The notes under the pieces are model-generated. The model was not told the DNA's origin and did no database searches. It saw only the letters and a list, made by a program, of their open reading frames with translations. A program made the translations under genes and the position numbers. This document shows, piece by piece, positions 18,477 through 25,835 of a stretch of 64,000 nt of DNA. The stretch's first letter is position 1, and each line of letters opens with the position of its first letter. This DNA comes from JADKAV01 sp963733395 (GTDB taxonomy: Bacteria; Actinomycetota; Actinomycetes; S36-B12; UBA10799): the NCBI GenBank assembly GCA_963733395.1, contig CAVTCZ010000019.1, forward strand, positions 558,001 to 622,000. Reading direction: 5' to 3'.

Positions 18477-19802
18477 TCACACGGGGACGAAGCCCGGCAC
18501 CCAGCGCTCGATCTCCGCGCGGGAGGCCACGTTGGCGTCGAGTTGGCACAGGACTCCGATGCTGCCCAGCCATACCCGATGGATGAGCAGGTAGTTCGGT
18601 GGCAGGTTCAACTTGAACCCCACTGTGAACTCCTCGCTGCGCGGGTCCTTCATGCGCAGGAACTCGCTGCGCAGCCACTGCCGGGTGTAGTGGAACGTCT
18701 CGTGCCGGGCGGGCTCGACCAGCGGTGTCAGGTAGTCGAGCAGGGCCTGTGCGTCCAGGGCGATGGTGGATTTGACGAAGCCCTCCTCGCGCAGGCCCAC
18801 GAGCACGCCCCGGGCGTCGGAGTCCATCGCGATCCGCAGCAGGTGGCCCATGGCGTCGGGCAGGCCGTCCGGCAGGTGGGCCACCGCCCCGAAGTCGAGC
18901 ACGGCAAGCTTCCCGTCCTCGGTGACCCGGTAGTTGCCCGGGTGCGGGTCCGCGTGCAGCAGCCCGGCGCGGGCCGGGCCGGACAGCAGGAACCGGTTGT
19001 ACAGGGTGCCGTACCGGTCGCGCTCCTCGCGGGTGCCGTCGGCGATGATGTGCGACAGTCCGACGCCGTCCACCCACTCGCTGACCAGCACCATCGGCGC
19101 GGCGGCCAGGATGTGCGGCACCCGGAACTCCGGATCGCCCTCGAACGCCACGGCGAACGCCCGCTGCGACTGCGATTCCCGCAGGTAGTCGAGTTCCTCG
19201 GCCACTCGGGCGCGCAGTTCGTCGAGAAGTGGCTTGATGTCCATGCCGGGGACCATGCCGCCGAACATCCGACCCATCCGGGCCACCTGGTTGAGATCGC
19301 CCATCAGCGCCTTGCCGGCCCCCGGGTACTGGATCTTGACGGCGACGACCCGGCCATCCCGGTAGACCGCGCGATGGACCTGTCCGATGGACGCGGCCGC
19401 CGCGGGGTCGTCGTCGAACTCGCTGAAGCGCTCCCGCCAGTCGCTGCCGAGCTGGTCGGCCAGCACCTCGTGCACGGTCCGGGCCGACATCGGCGGGGCG
19501 GCGTCCTGCAAACGCGTGAGGGTGGCCCGGTAGGGCCCGGCCATCTCCTCCGGCAGGGCGGCCTCGAAGACGCTCATCGCCTGCCCGAACTTCATGGCCC
19601 CGCCCTTGAGCTCACCGAGGACCTTGAACATCTGCTCGGCGGTGCGCATCTGGATCTCGGTCGTCACCACTTCGGCGGGCCGGCCCCCGATGCGCTTGCC
19701 CAGTCCCAGTGCGGTGCGTCCGGCGTAGCCCAACGGCAGGCTGGCCATCCGCGCTGTGCGGGCAACCGCCCGCCGCGGGATCGCTTTGCTGTCATCGGCC
19801 AT
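18477..19802 (-). CDS. ABC1/AarF/UbiB family atypical kinase
   Basis: A 441-residue protein-kinase-like protein. The family KxGQ motif is present as MKFGQAMS, followed by ASIGQVHRA (Ala-rich P-loop replacement), VAVKIQYPG with the ATP lysine, LLHADPHPGNY as catalytic loop and VLDFGAV as the metal-binding DFG. Relatives support ubiquinone or other isoprenoid-lipid metabolism through an ATPase activity. No membrane anchor is obvious. ATG 19802. Same relative position as Rv3197. Confidence 0.92.
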   Translation of the reverse strand: MADDSKAIPRRAVARTARMASLPLGYAGRTALGLGKRIGGRPAEVVTTEIQMRTAEQMFKVLGELKGGAMKFGQAMSVFEAALPEEMAGPYRATLTRLQDAAPPMSARTVHEVLADQLGSDWRERFSEFDDDPAAAASIGQVHRAVYRDGRVVAVKIQYPGAGKALMGDLNQVARMGRMFGGMVPGMDIKPLLDELRARVAEELDYLRESQSQRAFAVAFEGDPEFRVPHILAAAPMVLVSEWVDGVGLSHIIADGTREERDRYGTLYNRFLLSGPARAGLLHADPHPGNYRVTEDGKLAVLDFGAVAHLPDGLPDAMGHLLRIAMDSDARGVLVGLREEGFVKSTIALDAQALLDYLTPLVEPARHETFHYTRQWLRSEFLRMKDPRSEEFTVGFKLNLPPNYLLIHRVWLGSIGVLCQLDANVASRAEIERWVPGFVPV

Positions 19803-19906
19803 GGCTTGATTCTGCCCCGCATCCCCGGAAGGCACCACCGGCATTAGCACGAGTCGGTTGTGGATCGCAGCCACGATCCACAGGCCATGTGCCGCACGAT
19901 CACGCC

Positions 19907-20653
19907 ATGATGCCCATGCTGATCGGCAATCCGCTCATCGCCTGGCTGGACGATTCGACCCTGGTCGTGGGCTGGGGAGCCCACATGGTGAAGGTCCCCG
20001 GTGCCCCGAAGGGGCTGGCGCAGTGGCTGCCGATGATCAACGGTGGCCGGTCCCACAGGGCGCTGATCGCGGCGGCGGCAACTTGCGGGATCCCGGAGGC
20101 CGTCGCCGCGCAGGTCCTGTCCGACCTCGAGGCGGCCGGATTGCTCGATTCGGCGCCTGCCCCTGCCGTCGCGCTGCATCGAACCGGACTGCTGGACGCG
20201 CCGCTGTGCCGGGCGCTGCAGGATGCGGGGGTGCAGGTCTGCGCCACCTCCGACGTCGTCGTCTACCCGTTGGGGCAGGTGCCCTCGCTGGTGGCCGCGC
20301 CACGTTCGGCCCGCCGCCTGGTGCCCGTCTGGTTCTCGGTTCGGGCCGTGCATGTGGGGCCGGTACTGGATGACACCGCCGGCCCGTGCCCGCGATGCAT
20401 CGACCGACATTGGGCCGCAGCCCAGCCGGGTTGGTCCACTCTGGTGTCGCAGGCGGGCTCAGTGCCGACCTGGCACGAGCCGGCGCAACTGGTGCTGGCC
20501 GCCGGGGCGATCGCGCACATCGCAGACGCCGCTACCACCGTGGGGCTGGAGATGATCTTCGACCCGGTCCGCCCGGGGCCGTCGTGGCGGGTCTGGCAGC
20601 CGCACCCGGGGTGTGAGTGTCAGCAGTCACCGCAGGTCGCGAAGGGAGCGTGA
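19907..20653 (+). CDS. ThiF/YcaO-partner-like protein with tetracysteine, function unknown
   Basis: A 248-residue protein related to the truncated ThiF-like 'TOMM precursor leader-peptide-binding' proteins conserved beside the ABC1 kinase in actinobacteria (Rv3196 position). The recognisable part is GPCPRCIDRHW, plus a late HPGCEC, giving two cysteine pairs that could hold zinc. I see no adenylation site, YcaO protein or precursor peptide nearby, so a peptide-modification role is not supported. The N-terminal half looks like a winged-helix or partner-binding region (MVKVPGAPKGLAQWLPMING). ATG 19907; a second in-frame ATG follows at once. Confidence 0.7.
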   Translation: MMPMLIGNPLIAWLDDSTLVVGWGAHMVKVPGAPKGLAQWLPMINGGRSHRALIAAAATCGIPEAVAAQVLSDLEAAGLLDSAPAPAVALHRTGLLDAPLCRALQDAGVQVCATSDVVVYPLGQVPSLVAAPRSARRLVPVWFSVRAVHVGPVLDDTAGPCPRCIDRHWAAAQPGWSTLVSQAGSVPTWHEPAQLVLAAGAIAHIADAATTVGLEMIFDPVRPGPSWRVWQPHPGCECQQSPQVAKGA

Positions 20654-20670
20654 TTGCCGGCGGACACGTG

Positions 20671-20708
20671 CGAACGGCGGGCCCTGGAGTCCAGGAGCCC
20701 GCCGTTCG
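20671..20708. terminator. Bidirectional hairpin between convergent genes
   Basis: CGAACGGCGGGC (20671-20682) and GCCCGCCGTTCG (20697-20708) form a perfect 12-bp stem, with a further short CTGGA/TCCAG pair inside. It lies between the ThiF-like gene stop (20653) and the stop of the leftward DUF5679 gene (20718), where a shared terminator is expected. No long T-run on either side. Confidence 0.7.
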
Positions 20709-20717
20709 ACGGTTGTT

Positions 20718-20876
20718 TCAGCTGCTCTTGCCGAGGATCCGGGTCACCGTGGTGCCGCACTCCGGGCACTTGCCCTTGGCGATGCGTCGGCCATTGGTCT
20801 CGTGCACCTCGCCGATCAGCGGACGCTTGGTCTTGCACTTGACGCAGTAGCCTTCGCCTTCGTAGGTCTCAGCCAT
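20718..20876 (-). CDS. DUF5679 small zinc-ribbon protein
   Basis: A 52-residue protein with two CxxC pairs, YCVKCKTKRP near the N-terminus and GKCPECGTTVTRIL near the C-terminus, as expected for a single zinc ribbon. This matches the DUF5679 family of actinobacteria, which has no assigned function. The ATG at 20876 is preceded on its strand by GGGAGTGGAAC. It is divergent from the enoyl-CoA hydratase and shares a terminator hairpin with the gene it faces. Confidence 0.85.
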   Translation of the reverse strand: MAETYEGEGYCVKCKTKRPLIGEVHETNGRRIAKGKCPECGTTVTRILGKSS

Positions 20877-20954
20877 GTTCCACTCCCTATCGCCCCACCT
20901 GTGCGCGAGGCTGTGCTGTCGTTGGCCGAAATGCTACGTGGCTAGGGTGCGTCC

Positions 20955-21767
20955 ATGACACTCGCCCCACCCCTTTCGGAACTCACGGCGTCCGAGAACC
21001 ACCTGATCGTGAGATGGCACGAGCCCGGGATCGCCGAGGTGGTCCTGTCCAACCCGGCCCGCCGAAACGCCATGTCCGGCCCGATGACGGCGGCCTGGTC
21101 GGCGACCATGGCGCACCTTCGGGAGCTACCGGAACTGCGGGCGGTCCTGGTGCGCGGCGAGGGGTCCGCCTTCTGCGCCGGAGGGGATCTCGGTTGGCTG
21201 GCCGAAGGCGGATCGCAGACCGTGGCGGAGCTCACTGAGCGGATGGACGCGTTCTACGCGGCCTGGTTGTCGGTCACCGCGCTACCGGTGCCGACCATCG
21301 CGTTCGTGGAGGGCCCCGCGATCGGTGCCGGGGCGGCGGTGGCGCTGGCGTGCGACATCCGGTGGGTGGGCCAGACGGCGCGGTTCTCGGTGCCGTTCAC
21401 CCGCCTCGGACTGCACGCGGGCATGGGCACGACCTTCCTGCTCACCCAGGCGGTCGGCCCGGCGATGGCCCGGGACCTGCTGCTGAGCTCCCGCAGCCTC
21501 GACGCCGGGCAGATGCTGGCGTGCGGTGCGGCCACGATGCAGGTGGCCGCCGATGATGTGCTCGCGCAGGCCACCCAGGTTGCTGCGAACGCCCCGTTGG
21601 CCACACGGCTCACCAAACGGGGTCTGGCACCGCACGCGCCGGCCAGCCTGGCCGAAGCGCTGCGGTGGGAGGGTCTGGCGCAACCGGTCACCATGACCAC
21701 CGCCGATGTGCAGGAGGGGCTGCAAGCCGCCGCACAACGGCGGATGCCGGTGTTCCAGGGGCGGTGA
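20955..21767 (+). CDS. Enoyl-CoA hydratase/isomerase family protein
   Basis: A 270-residue crotonase-fold protein. The oxyanion-hole segments are SAFCAGGDLGWL (about residues 74-85) and EGPAIGAGAAVALACDIRW (about residues 116-134). The residue at the usual catalytic Glu site in the following helix (RLGLHAGMGTTF) does not give a clear hydratase-type Glu, so it may be an isomerase or a hydrolase relative. Likely works in fatty-acid or aromatic-acid CoA-ester breakdown. No neighbouring beta-oxidation genes. Confidence 0.88.
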   Translation: MTLAPPLSELTASENHLIVRWHEPGIAEVVLSNPARRNAMSGPMTAAWSATMAHLRELPELRAVLVRGEGSAFCAGGDLGWLAEGGSQTVAELTERMDAFYAAWLSVTALPVPTIAFVEGPAIGAGAAVALACDIRWVGQTARFSVPFTRLGLHAGMGTTFLLTQAVGPAMARDLLLSSRSLDAGQMLACGAATMQVAADDVLAQATQVAANAPLATRLTKRGLAPHAPASLAEALRWEGLAQPVTMTTADVQEGLQAAAQRRMPVFQGR

Positions 21768-21857
21768 GTGGGGCCGCGACTGCGATTGCTGACCTTCGCG
21801 TGTCAGCGGGGAGTCGGATGGCCGCGGCCAGTCGGTGGGGACCGGGCTCAAAGCCGC

Positions 21858-21980
21858 CGAGTGGTGCACGGTTGTCATGCCCGCTGCTCGAGTGTCGCGC
21901 GGTTGTCGGTTCTGAGGGCTCCGAACCAGCAACCGCGCACCACTCGCGGCGGGCGACCAGCAACCGCGCAACAGTCGCGC
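21858..21980. repeat. Nested palindromic element, family II, copy 1
   Basis: Modules: CGAGTGGTGCACGGTTGTC (21858-21876), a longer CGAGTGTCGCGCGGTTG... module (21889-21912), then the inverted forms ...CAACCGCGCACCACTCG (21923-21946) and CCAGCAACCGCGCAACAGTCG (21957-21977). Same A, A', inverted A', inverted A plan as family I but an unrelated sequence. The closest relative is at 34560-34679. Confidence 0.82.
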
Positions 21981-22174
21981 TCCCGATCCGTCGGTCGGTG
22001 TGGGCGAGACAGGACGACCACGCCCGGGGCCCAGGGTCTGGGTTCCCGCTGCGCGTTCCACAGCGTCGCACGGACTGCCATCCTCGCCTCGCGCCGTCGA
22101 CTCCCGCCCGAATCCGAAGCGTCGCGTCTCGTGCGGTTCGCGGGCGTCCGTCGCAACCTGAACGCCGGACAGAG

Positions 22175-22238
22175 CGAAGCCCCCGGTTGTTCGGCTTCCC
22201 GCCTTCCCCTGCGGTCCGCTTCCCTCTCGGGGGCTTCG
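22175..22238. repeat. Inverted repeat CGAAGCCCCCG
   Basis: CGAAGCCCCCG (22175-22185) and CGGGGGCTTCG (22228-22238) form an 11-bp perfect stem with a 42-nt loop. Could be a structured RNA end or terminator, or the footprint of a lost element; no open frame depends on it. Confidence 0.5.
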
Positions 22239-22462
22239 TTCAGGACTGACGTTATGGGTGGCGCCGGATGGGCGTCCACATGAATCCGGGGGGCAGTTTC
22301 CACCGCTGTGGACAGGGCTGTGGATGGCCGGGGGACGGCCTGTCGACGGGCTTGTGGGCGGCTGGGGACAAGTGCCTTCAAGCCCCTGTTCGTGTCGCGC
22401 CGACGCGCCCGCTGATCAGGCGTTTCGGTTATGCACCGGCTGTTGACGGCAAGTTGTCGCCT

Positions 22463-22700
22463 AGTGTCGCGCGTCTGAAGTTGGTTTGCGGGTGGCGCCG
22501 ATCTCGTCGGCGGGCTGGTTCGCGAGTTCTGGCGCCCAGGGGACCGGGGTCGGTGGCGACTCCTCGGGCCAGCCCGTGGCGTTTGTGACGATGTTGTGGG
22601 GTCCGCAGGGCGGTTTGTCACGACGTTGCGGGCTGCCGGGCGGTTCGACCGCGCACCTTCGTGACAAACCAGCCGGACAGGCGCGCACCTTCGTCACAAA
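22463..22700. repeat. Nested palindromic element, family I, copy with flank
   Basis: Core modules: TTTGTGACGATGTTGTG (22582-22598), TTTGTCACGACGTTGCG (22614-22630), CGCACCTTCGTGACAAA (22652-22668), CGCACCTTCGTCACAAA (22684-22700). The segment from 22463, which begins right after a TAG, matches the reverse complement of the region starting at the stop codon at 4110, including the word GGTGGCGCC. The similarity therefore spans about 200 bp rather than only the hairpin. Confidence 0.82.
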
Positions 22701-22746
22701 GACCGCCTGCGGCACCAGCCCGTCAAGGCAACAGTGATGCACGACG

Positions 22747-24027
22747 CTAGTTCTCCAGTTCCCCGGTGGCTTCCAGCCACGAGGTGGGGTCCGCGAGGTC
22801 GTCCGCGGTGGGGATCAGATCCGGGTGGCGCCAGACGCCGTCCCGGCCCTCGATGCCGCGGGACTCACGAAGTTGCGTCCACAGGGCGGCGGCCTCCCGC
22901 AGCGCCCGCGGCCGCAGTTCCAGGCCGATCAGGGTGGCGAAGGTCTTCTCCGCAGGTCCACCCGAGGCCCGGCGGCGGCGCATGGTCTCACCGAGGCGGT
23001 CGGCCGACGGCATCCGGCCGTCGATCGCGGCAGTCACCACGTCCTGCACCCAGCCCTCGATGAGTGCCAGCAGGGTTTCCAGCCGGGACAGTGCCTGCTT
23101 CTGCTCCTCGGTCTCCGCGGGTTCGAAGACGCCGGATGCCATGACGTCCTGCATGGCCTGCGGGTCGTTGGGATCCAAGCCCTGCAGGGCCTCCTGGATC
23201 TTGCCGGTGTCCACCGAGATGCCCGATGCGTAGGCCCGCACTGCGGTCTCCACCGCGGTGCGCAGCCATGGCACGTGCGCGTAGAGCCGCTGGTGGGCGG
23301 CTTCCCGCAGGGCCAGGTACAGGTACAGGTCGCCGAGCTCCACGTCGAGGTCCGCGCCGAACGCCTTGACGTTCTCGCTGACCAGTGCCGGGCGCCCGTC
23401 ACCGGTCAGGGGCACGGTCACGTCGCCGGCGCCCAGCACCTCGTCGGCCAGGGTCGCCAGGCCGTTGCCGACCTGTGCCCCGAACATCGCCGCGCCCATG
23501 CGCTTGGCCATGTTCATCAGCGGCCCGGCGAGTTGGTTGAGGTCGGGCATGCCCTCGGGCATGTTCTCGGGCAGGCCCGGGATCCCGAGGTCCTGCAGGT
23601 TGATCTGTCCCATGTCGGGCATGGCCGTGAGTGTCTGCTGCACGCCCTCGGCGATCGGCTCGATGATCTGTTGCCAGGCGGGCCAGGTGAATTCGAGCCA
23701 CTCGCTGCGGCTCCAGGTCGCCGGGGGCACCGAACCCGAGGGGAACGTGGTCGCGGCGTCCAGCCACACCTGCGCCAGGTCGAACGCCTCGGCGATCCGG
23801 CGGACGTCGTTGTCGTTGACTGACGGGTCGCCCTTCTGGCTGATCGTCTGCCGCGCCATGTTCTTGGCCAGGTCCCAGTCGACCGACCCGGTCACCTCGT
23901 TCTGACCGCTCTGCAGCATCGCGCCGAGTTGCTGCAGCATCGCGCCGAGCTGTGACATGTCGAAACCGCCCTGCCCCGGGGGCTTGTTCGGATCGGGGGA
24001 GAAGCCGAAGGGGATTTCGCCGCTCAT
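22747..24027 (-). CDS. Zinc-dependent metalloprotease, DUF2342 family
   Basis: A 426-residue protein of the DUF2342 / TIGR03624 family, restricted to actinobacteria and placed in the metallopeptidases. The putative zinc helix is ALREAAHQRLYAHVPWL, a modified HExxH-type motif. The N-terminus is flexible and Gly/Pro-rich (DPNKPPGQGG) followed by Gln/Met-rich helices; the C-terminus carries LWTQLRESRGIEGRDGVWRH. No signal peptide. Divergent from the small membrane protein and PDZ protease; syntenic with Rv3195. Substrate unknown. Confidence 0.85.
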   Translation of the reverse strand: MSGEIPFGFSPDPNKPPGQGGFDMSQLGAMLQQLGAMLQSGQNEVTGSVDWDLAKNMARQTISQKGDPSVNDNDVRRIAEAFDLAQVWLDAATTFPSGSVPPATWSRSEWLEFTWPAWQQIIEPIAEGVQQTLTAMPDMGQINLQDLGIPGLPENMPEGMPDLNQLAGPLMNMAKRMGAAMFGAQVGNGLATLADEVLGAGDVTVPLTGDGRPALVSENVKAFGADLDVELGDLYLYLALREAAHQRLYAHVPWLRTAVETAVRAYASGISVDTGKIQEALQGLDPNDPQAMQDVMASGVFEPAETEEQKQALSRLETLLALIEGWVQDVVTAAIDGRMPSADRLGETMRRRRASGGPAEKTFATLIGLELRPRALREAAALWTQLRESRGIEGRDGVWRHPDLIPTADDLADPTSWLEATGELEN

Positions 24028-24212
24028 CAGGACCGCCTGTTCGTTTGGTTCGGACTTCTAGGCTACGACGACCCCCGGCAGTGATCCCGGGCCCGCGGTT
24101 ACGCCCTGGGTGGAACGTGCGGGTGGACGCGCCATCGAGGGCTGCGGCGACGGGTTCCGGCGCTGCCTCCCGCCGGCCGTCCCGTGCGGCCGGTCACGCG
24201 TACCCTGATCCC

Positions 24213-24347
24213 ATGTCCGTGCTGCTGTGGTGGCTGCCTGCCGTGCTGGTGGCGGCTGTCGCGTGGTGGCGACTGCGGCCATCGGGCCGGGTGTTGCGTG
24301 ACAAGGACCTGCGCACGTTGCAGCGCGTGCTGCGGGGCGATCGGTGA
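24213..24347 (+). CDS. Small single-span membrane protein, coupled to the PDZ protease
   Basis: A 44-residue peptide, MSVLLWWLPAVLVAAVAWW then a basic tail RLRPSGRVLRDKDLRTLQ. One hydrophobic helix would be followed by a positive cytosolic end. Its TGA overlaps the GTG of the next gene (GTGA), a strong sign of translational coupling, so I treat it as real despite its size. No database family is known to me. A role with the downstream membrane-anchored protease is inference. Confidence 0.6.
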   Translation: MSVLLWWLPAVLVAAVAWWRLRPSGRVLRDKDLRTLQRVLRGDR

Positions 24348-25399
24348 CGCGCTGGCTCGACACGCCCCGCAAGCGGGTCGTGGCACTCGCGCTGGCCTGC
24401 TGGCTGGTGGTGCTGGCTGCCATCGAGATCGTGAGCGTGCCGTACGTGCGGATGTCCCCCGGGCCGATGTACAACGTGCTGGGGGAGGAAGCCGGCAAGC
24501 CGGTGATCGAGATCCAGGGGGCAAGGACGTACCCGACGAACGGGCAGTTGGACATGACCACGGTGTCTGAGCGCGGTGGCCCGTACGGTGACCTCACGTT
24601 GTTCGAGGCGTTCACCGGCTGGCTCGATCCCGACGTCGCGGTCGTGCCCACCGACGTCCTGTACCCGCCGGATACCTCCGGCGACGAGGCCGAGCAAGCC
24701 GGCGCCGACCAGTTCAGCGACTCGCAGGAGAAGGCGCGGATCGCCGCATTGCGCGAGGTTGGCGAGCCGGTCGAAACCCGGCCGTGGGTCATGGCTGTGC
24801 TGCCCGACTCGCCGGCCAAGGACCTCCTGCAGCCCGGCGATGTGGTCACGGCAGTGGCGGGGGAGGACGTCAGTGGGCCGGCGCAGATGGCCCGGATCGT
24901 GCAGGACGCGGGACCCGGCACGCCCGTGTCGATCGACGTCCGCCGCGACGATGCGGACACCTCGGTCACGGTGGTGACCACGGCCAACCCGGACGACCCC
25001 GCGAAGGGATACCTGGGGGTCAGTCTGGGTGTGATCGCGGAGTCCCCGGTGACGGTGGACTTCAACCTCGACGACGTGGGCGGCCCCAGCGCGGGTTTGG
25101 TCTTCTCGCTGGGAATCGTGGACAAACTCACGCCCGGGGAGTTGTTGGACCAGCGCTTCGTCGCGGGCACCGGGACCATGGACTACGACGGCCGGGTCGG
25201 TCCGATCGGTGGGATCGCGCAGAAGCTGGCGGCGGCCAAGAACAACGGTGCGACGCTCTTCCTGGCGCCCAAGGACAACTGCGGCGAGGTCGTCCGCACC
25301 ACGCCCGAAGGCCTGCAGGTGGTGCCGGTCGAAACCCTGGCGCAGGCCCGCGACGTGCTCGCGGGGACCGTGACCCCGCCGTCGTGCCCCACCGGGTGA
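24344..25399 (+). CDS. Membrane-anchored PDZ and Lon-type (S16) serine protease, YlbL-like
   Basis: A 351-residue protein with one N-terminal membrane helix (VVALALACWLVVLAAIEIV), a PDZ domain (about residues 140-215) and a C-terminal Lon-like catalytic domain. The Ser is in DDVGGPSAGLVFSLG and the dyad Lys in GGIAQKLAAAKNNG, giving an intact Ser-Lys dyad. The active domain should face outward. GTG 24344 overlaps the preceding small gene. Same place as Rv3194c. Probably degrades or processes envelope proteins; substrate not known. Confidence 0.9.
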   Translation: MTRWLDTPRKRVVALALACWLVVLAAIEIVSVPYVRMSPGPMYNVLGEEAGKPVIEIQGARTYPTNGQLDMTTVSERGGPYGDLTLFEAFTGWLDPDVAVVPTDVLYPPDTSGDEAEQAGADQFSDSQEKARIAALREVGEPVETRPWVMAVLPDSPAKDLLQPGDVVTAVAGEDVSGPAQMARIVQDAGPGTPVSIDVRRDDADTSVTVVTTANPDDPAKGYLGVSLGVIAESPVTVDFNLDDVGGPSAGLVFSLGIVDKLTPGELLDQRFVAGTGTMDYDGRVGPIGGIAQKLAAAKNNGATLFLAPKDNCGEVVRTTPEGLQVVPVETLAQARDVLAGTVTPPSCPTG

Positions 25400-25415
25400 A
25401 GGCGACCGGCGTCCC

Positions 25416-25808
25416 TCACCCCTGCAGCGTGTCCCACAGCGCGCGCTCCAGCCGGGGCACCGTCCCCGGGCCGACCGCGACCTGGTCGTCGCGGTCGTGC
25501 TCCCGGTAGCGCAGCGCGGTGGTGACCTCCTGGTTGCGCATGGCCGCCACGGTCAGCCGCACGTCGTGGTCGGGCTCCAGCACGCGCTGCACGCTCAACG
25601 CCACCCCCGCGACATCGTCGGGCCAGGTGATCCGGGCCAGGTCCGCCACCACATCCTCGCCGCTGCTCTCCCACGCCTGCTCCACGACCGTGAAACCTGA
25701 CTCCGCCACCACCAGCGCGAACAGCCTCGGGGGCTGCCCCCAGCCGTCGCGGGACACATGCCGGTCGAGGTCACGAATCATGCTTTCGAGGTCGGGCGCC
25801 GGGTGCAT
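25416..25808 (-). CDS. PPA1309 family protein, function unknown
   Basis: A 130-residue soluble protein resembling the PPA1309 family found beside UPF0182 genes in actinobacteria. Features include WPDDVAGVALSVQRVLEP, DVRLTVAAMRNQEVTTALRYR, and a C-terminus PRLERALWDTL. No catalytic motif is visible. ATG 25808 is only 27 bp from the divergent UPF0182 start, so the two share a promoter region. Confidence 0.75.
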   Translation of the reverse strand: MHPAPDLESMIRDLDRHVSRDGWGQPPRLFALVVAESGFTVVEQAWESSGEDVVADLARITWPDDVAGVALSVQRVLEPDHDVRLTVAAMRNQEVTTALRYREHDRDDQVAVGPGTVPRLERALWDTLQG

Positions 25809-25835
25809 GTGCCCATCGTCTCGTAGGGTTGACTC

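Larger units (their letters stand above)
21768..22746. other. Long convergent intergenic region, about 980 bp, no supported gene
   Basis: Frames open across this stretch on both strands, but they are Arg- and Pro-rich and show no family resemblance. The region holds a family II palindromic element (21858-21980), an 11-bp hairpin (22175-22238) and a family I element (22463-22700). It also contains two CTGTGGA-type words near 22306-22325 that resemble partial DnaA boxes. It separates the enoyl-CoA hydratase (+) from the metalloprotease (-). Confidence 0.7.

Noticed and set aside
22300..22330. Replication origin or DnaA-box cluster
   Set aside because: Only two imperfect boxes, no dnaA/dnaN genes and no AT-rich unwinding region; another single perfect box at 60781 is isolated.
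21875..22621. 248-codon leftward frame in the large gap
   Set aside because: Arg/Pro-rich, covers the palindromic elements, and has no ribosome site or homology.
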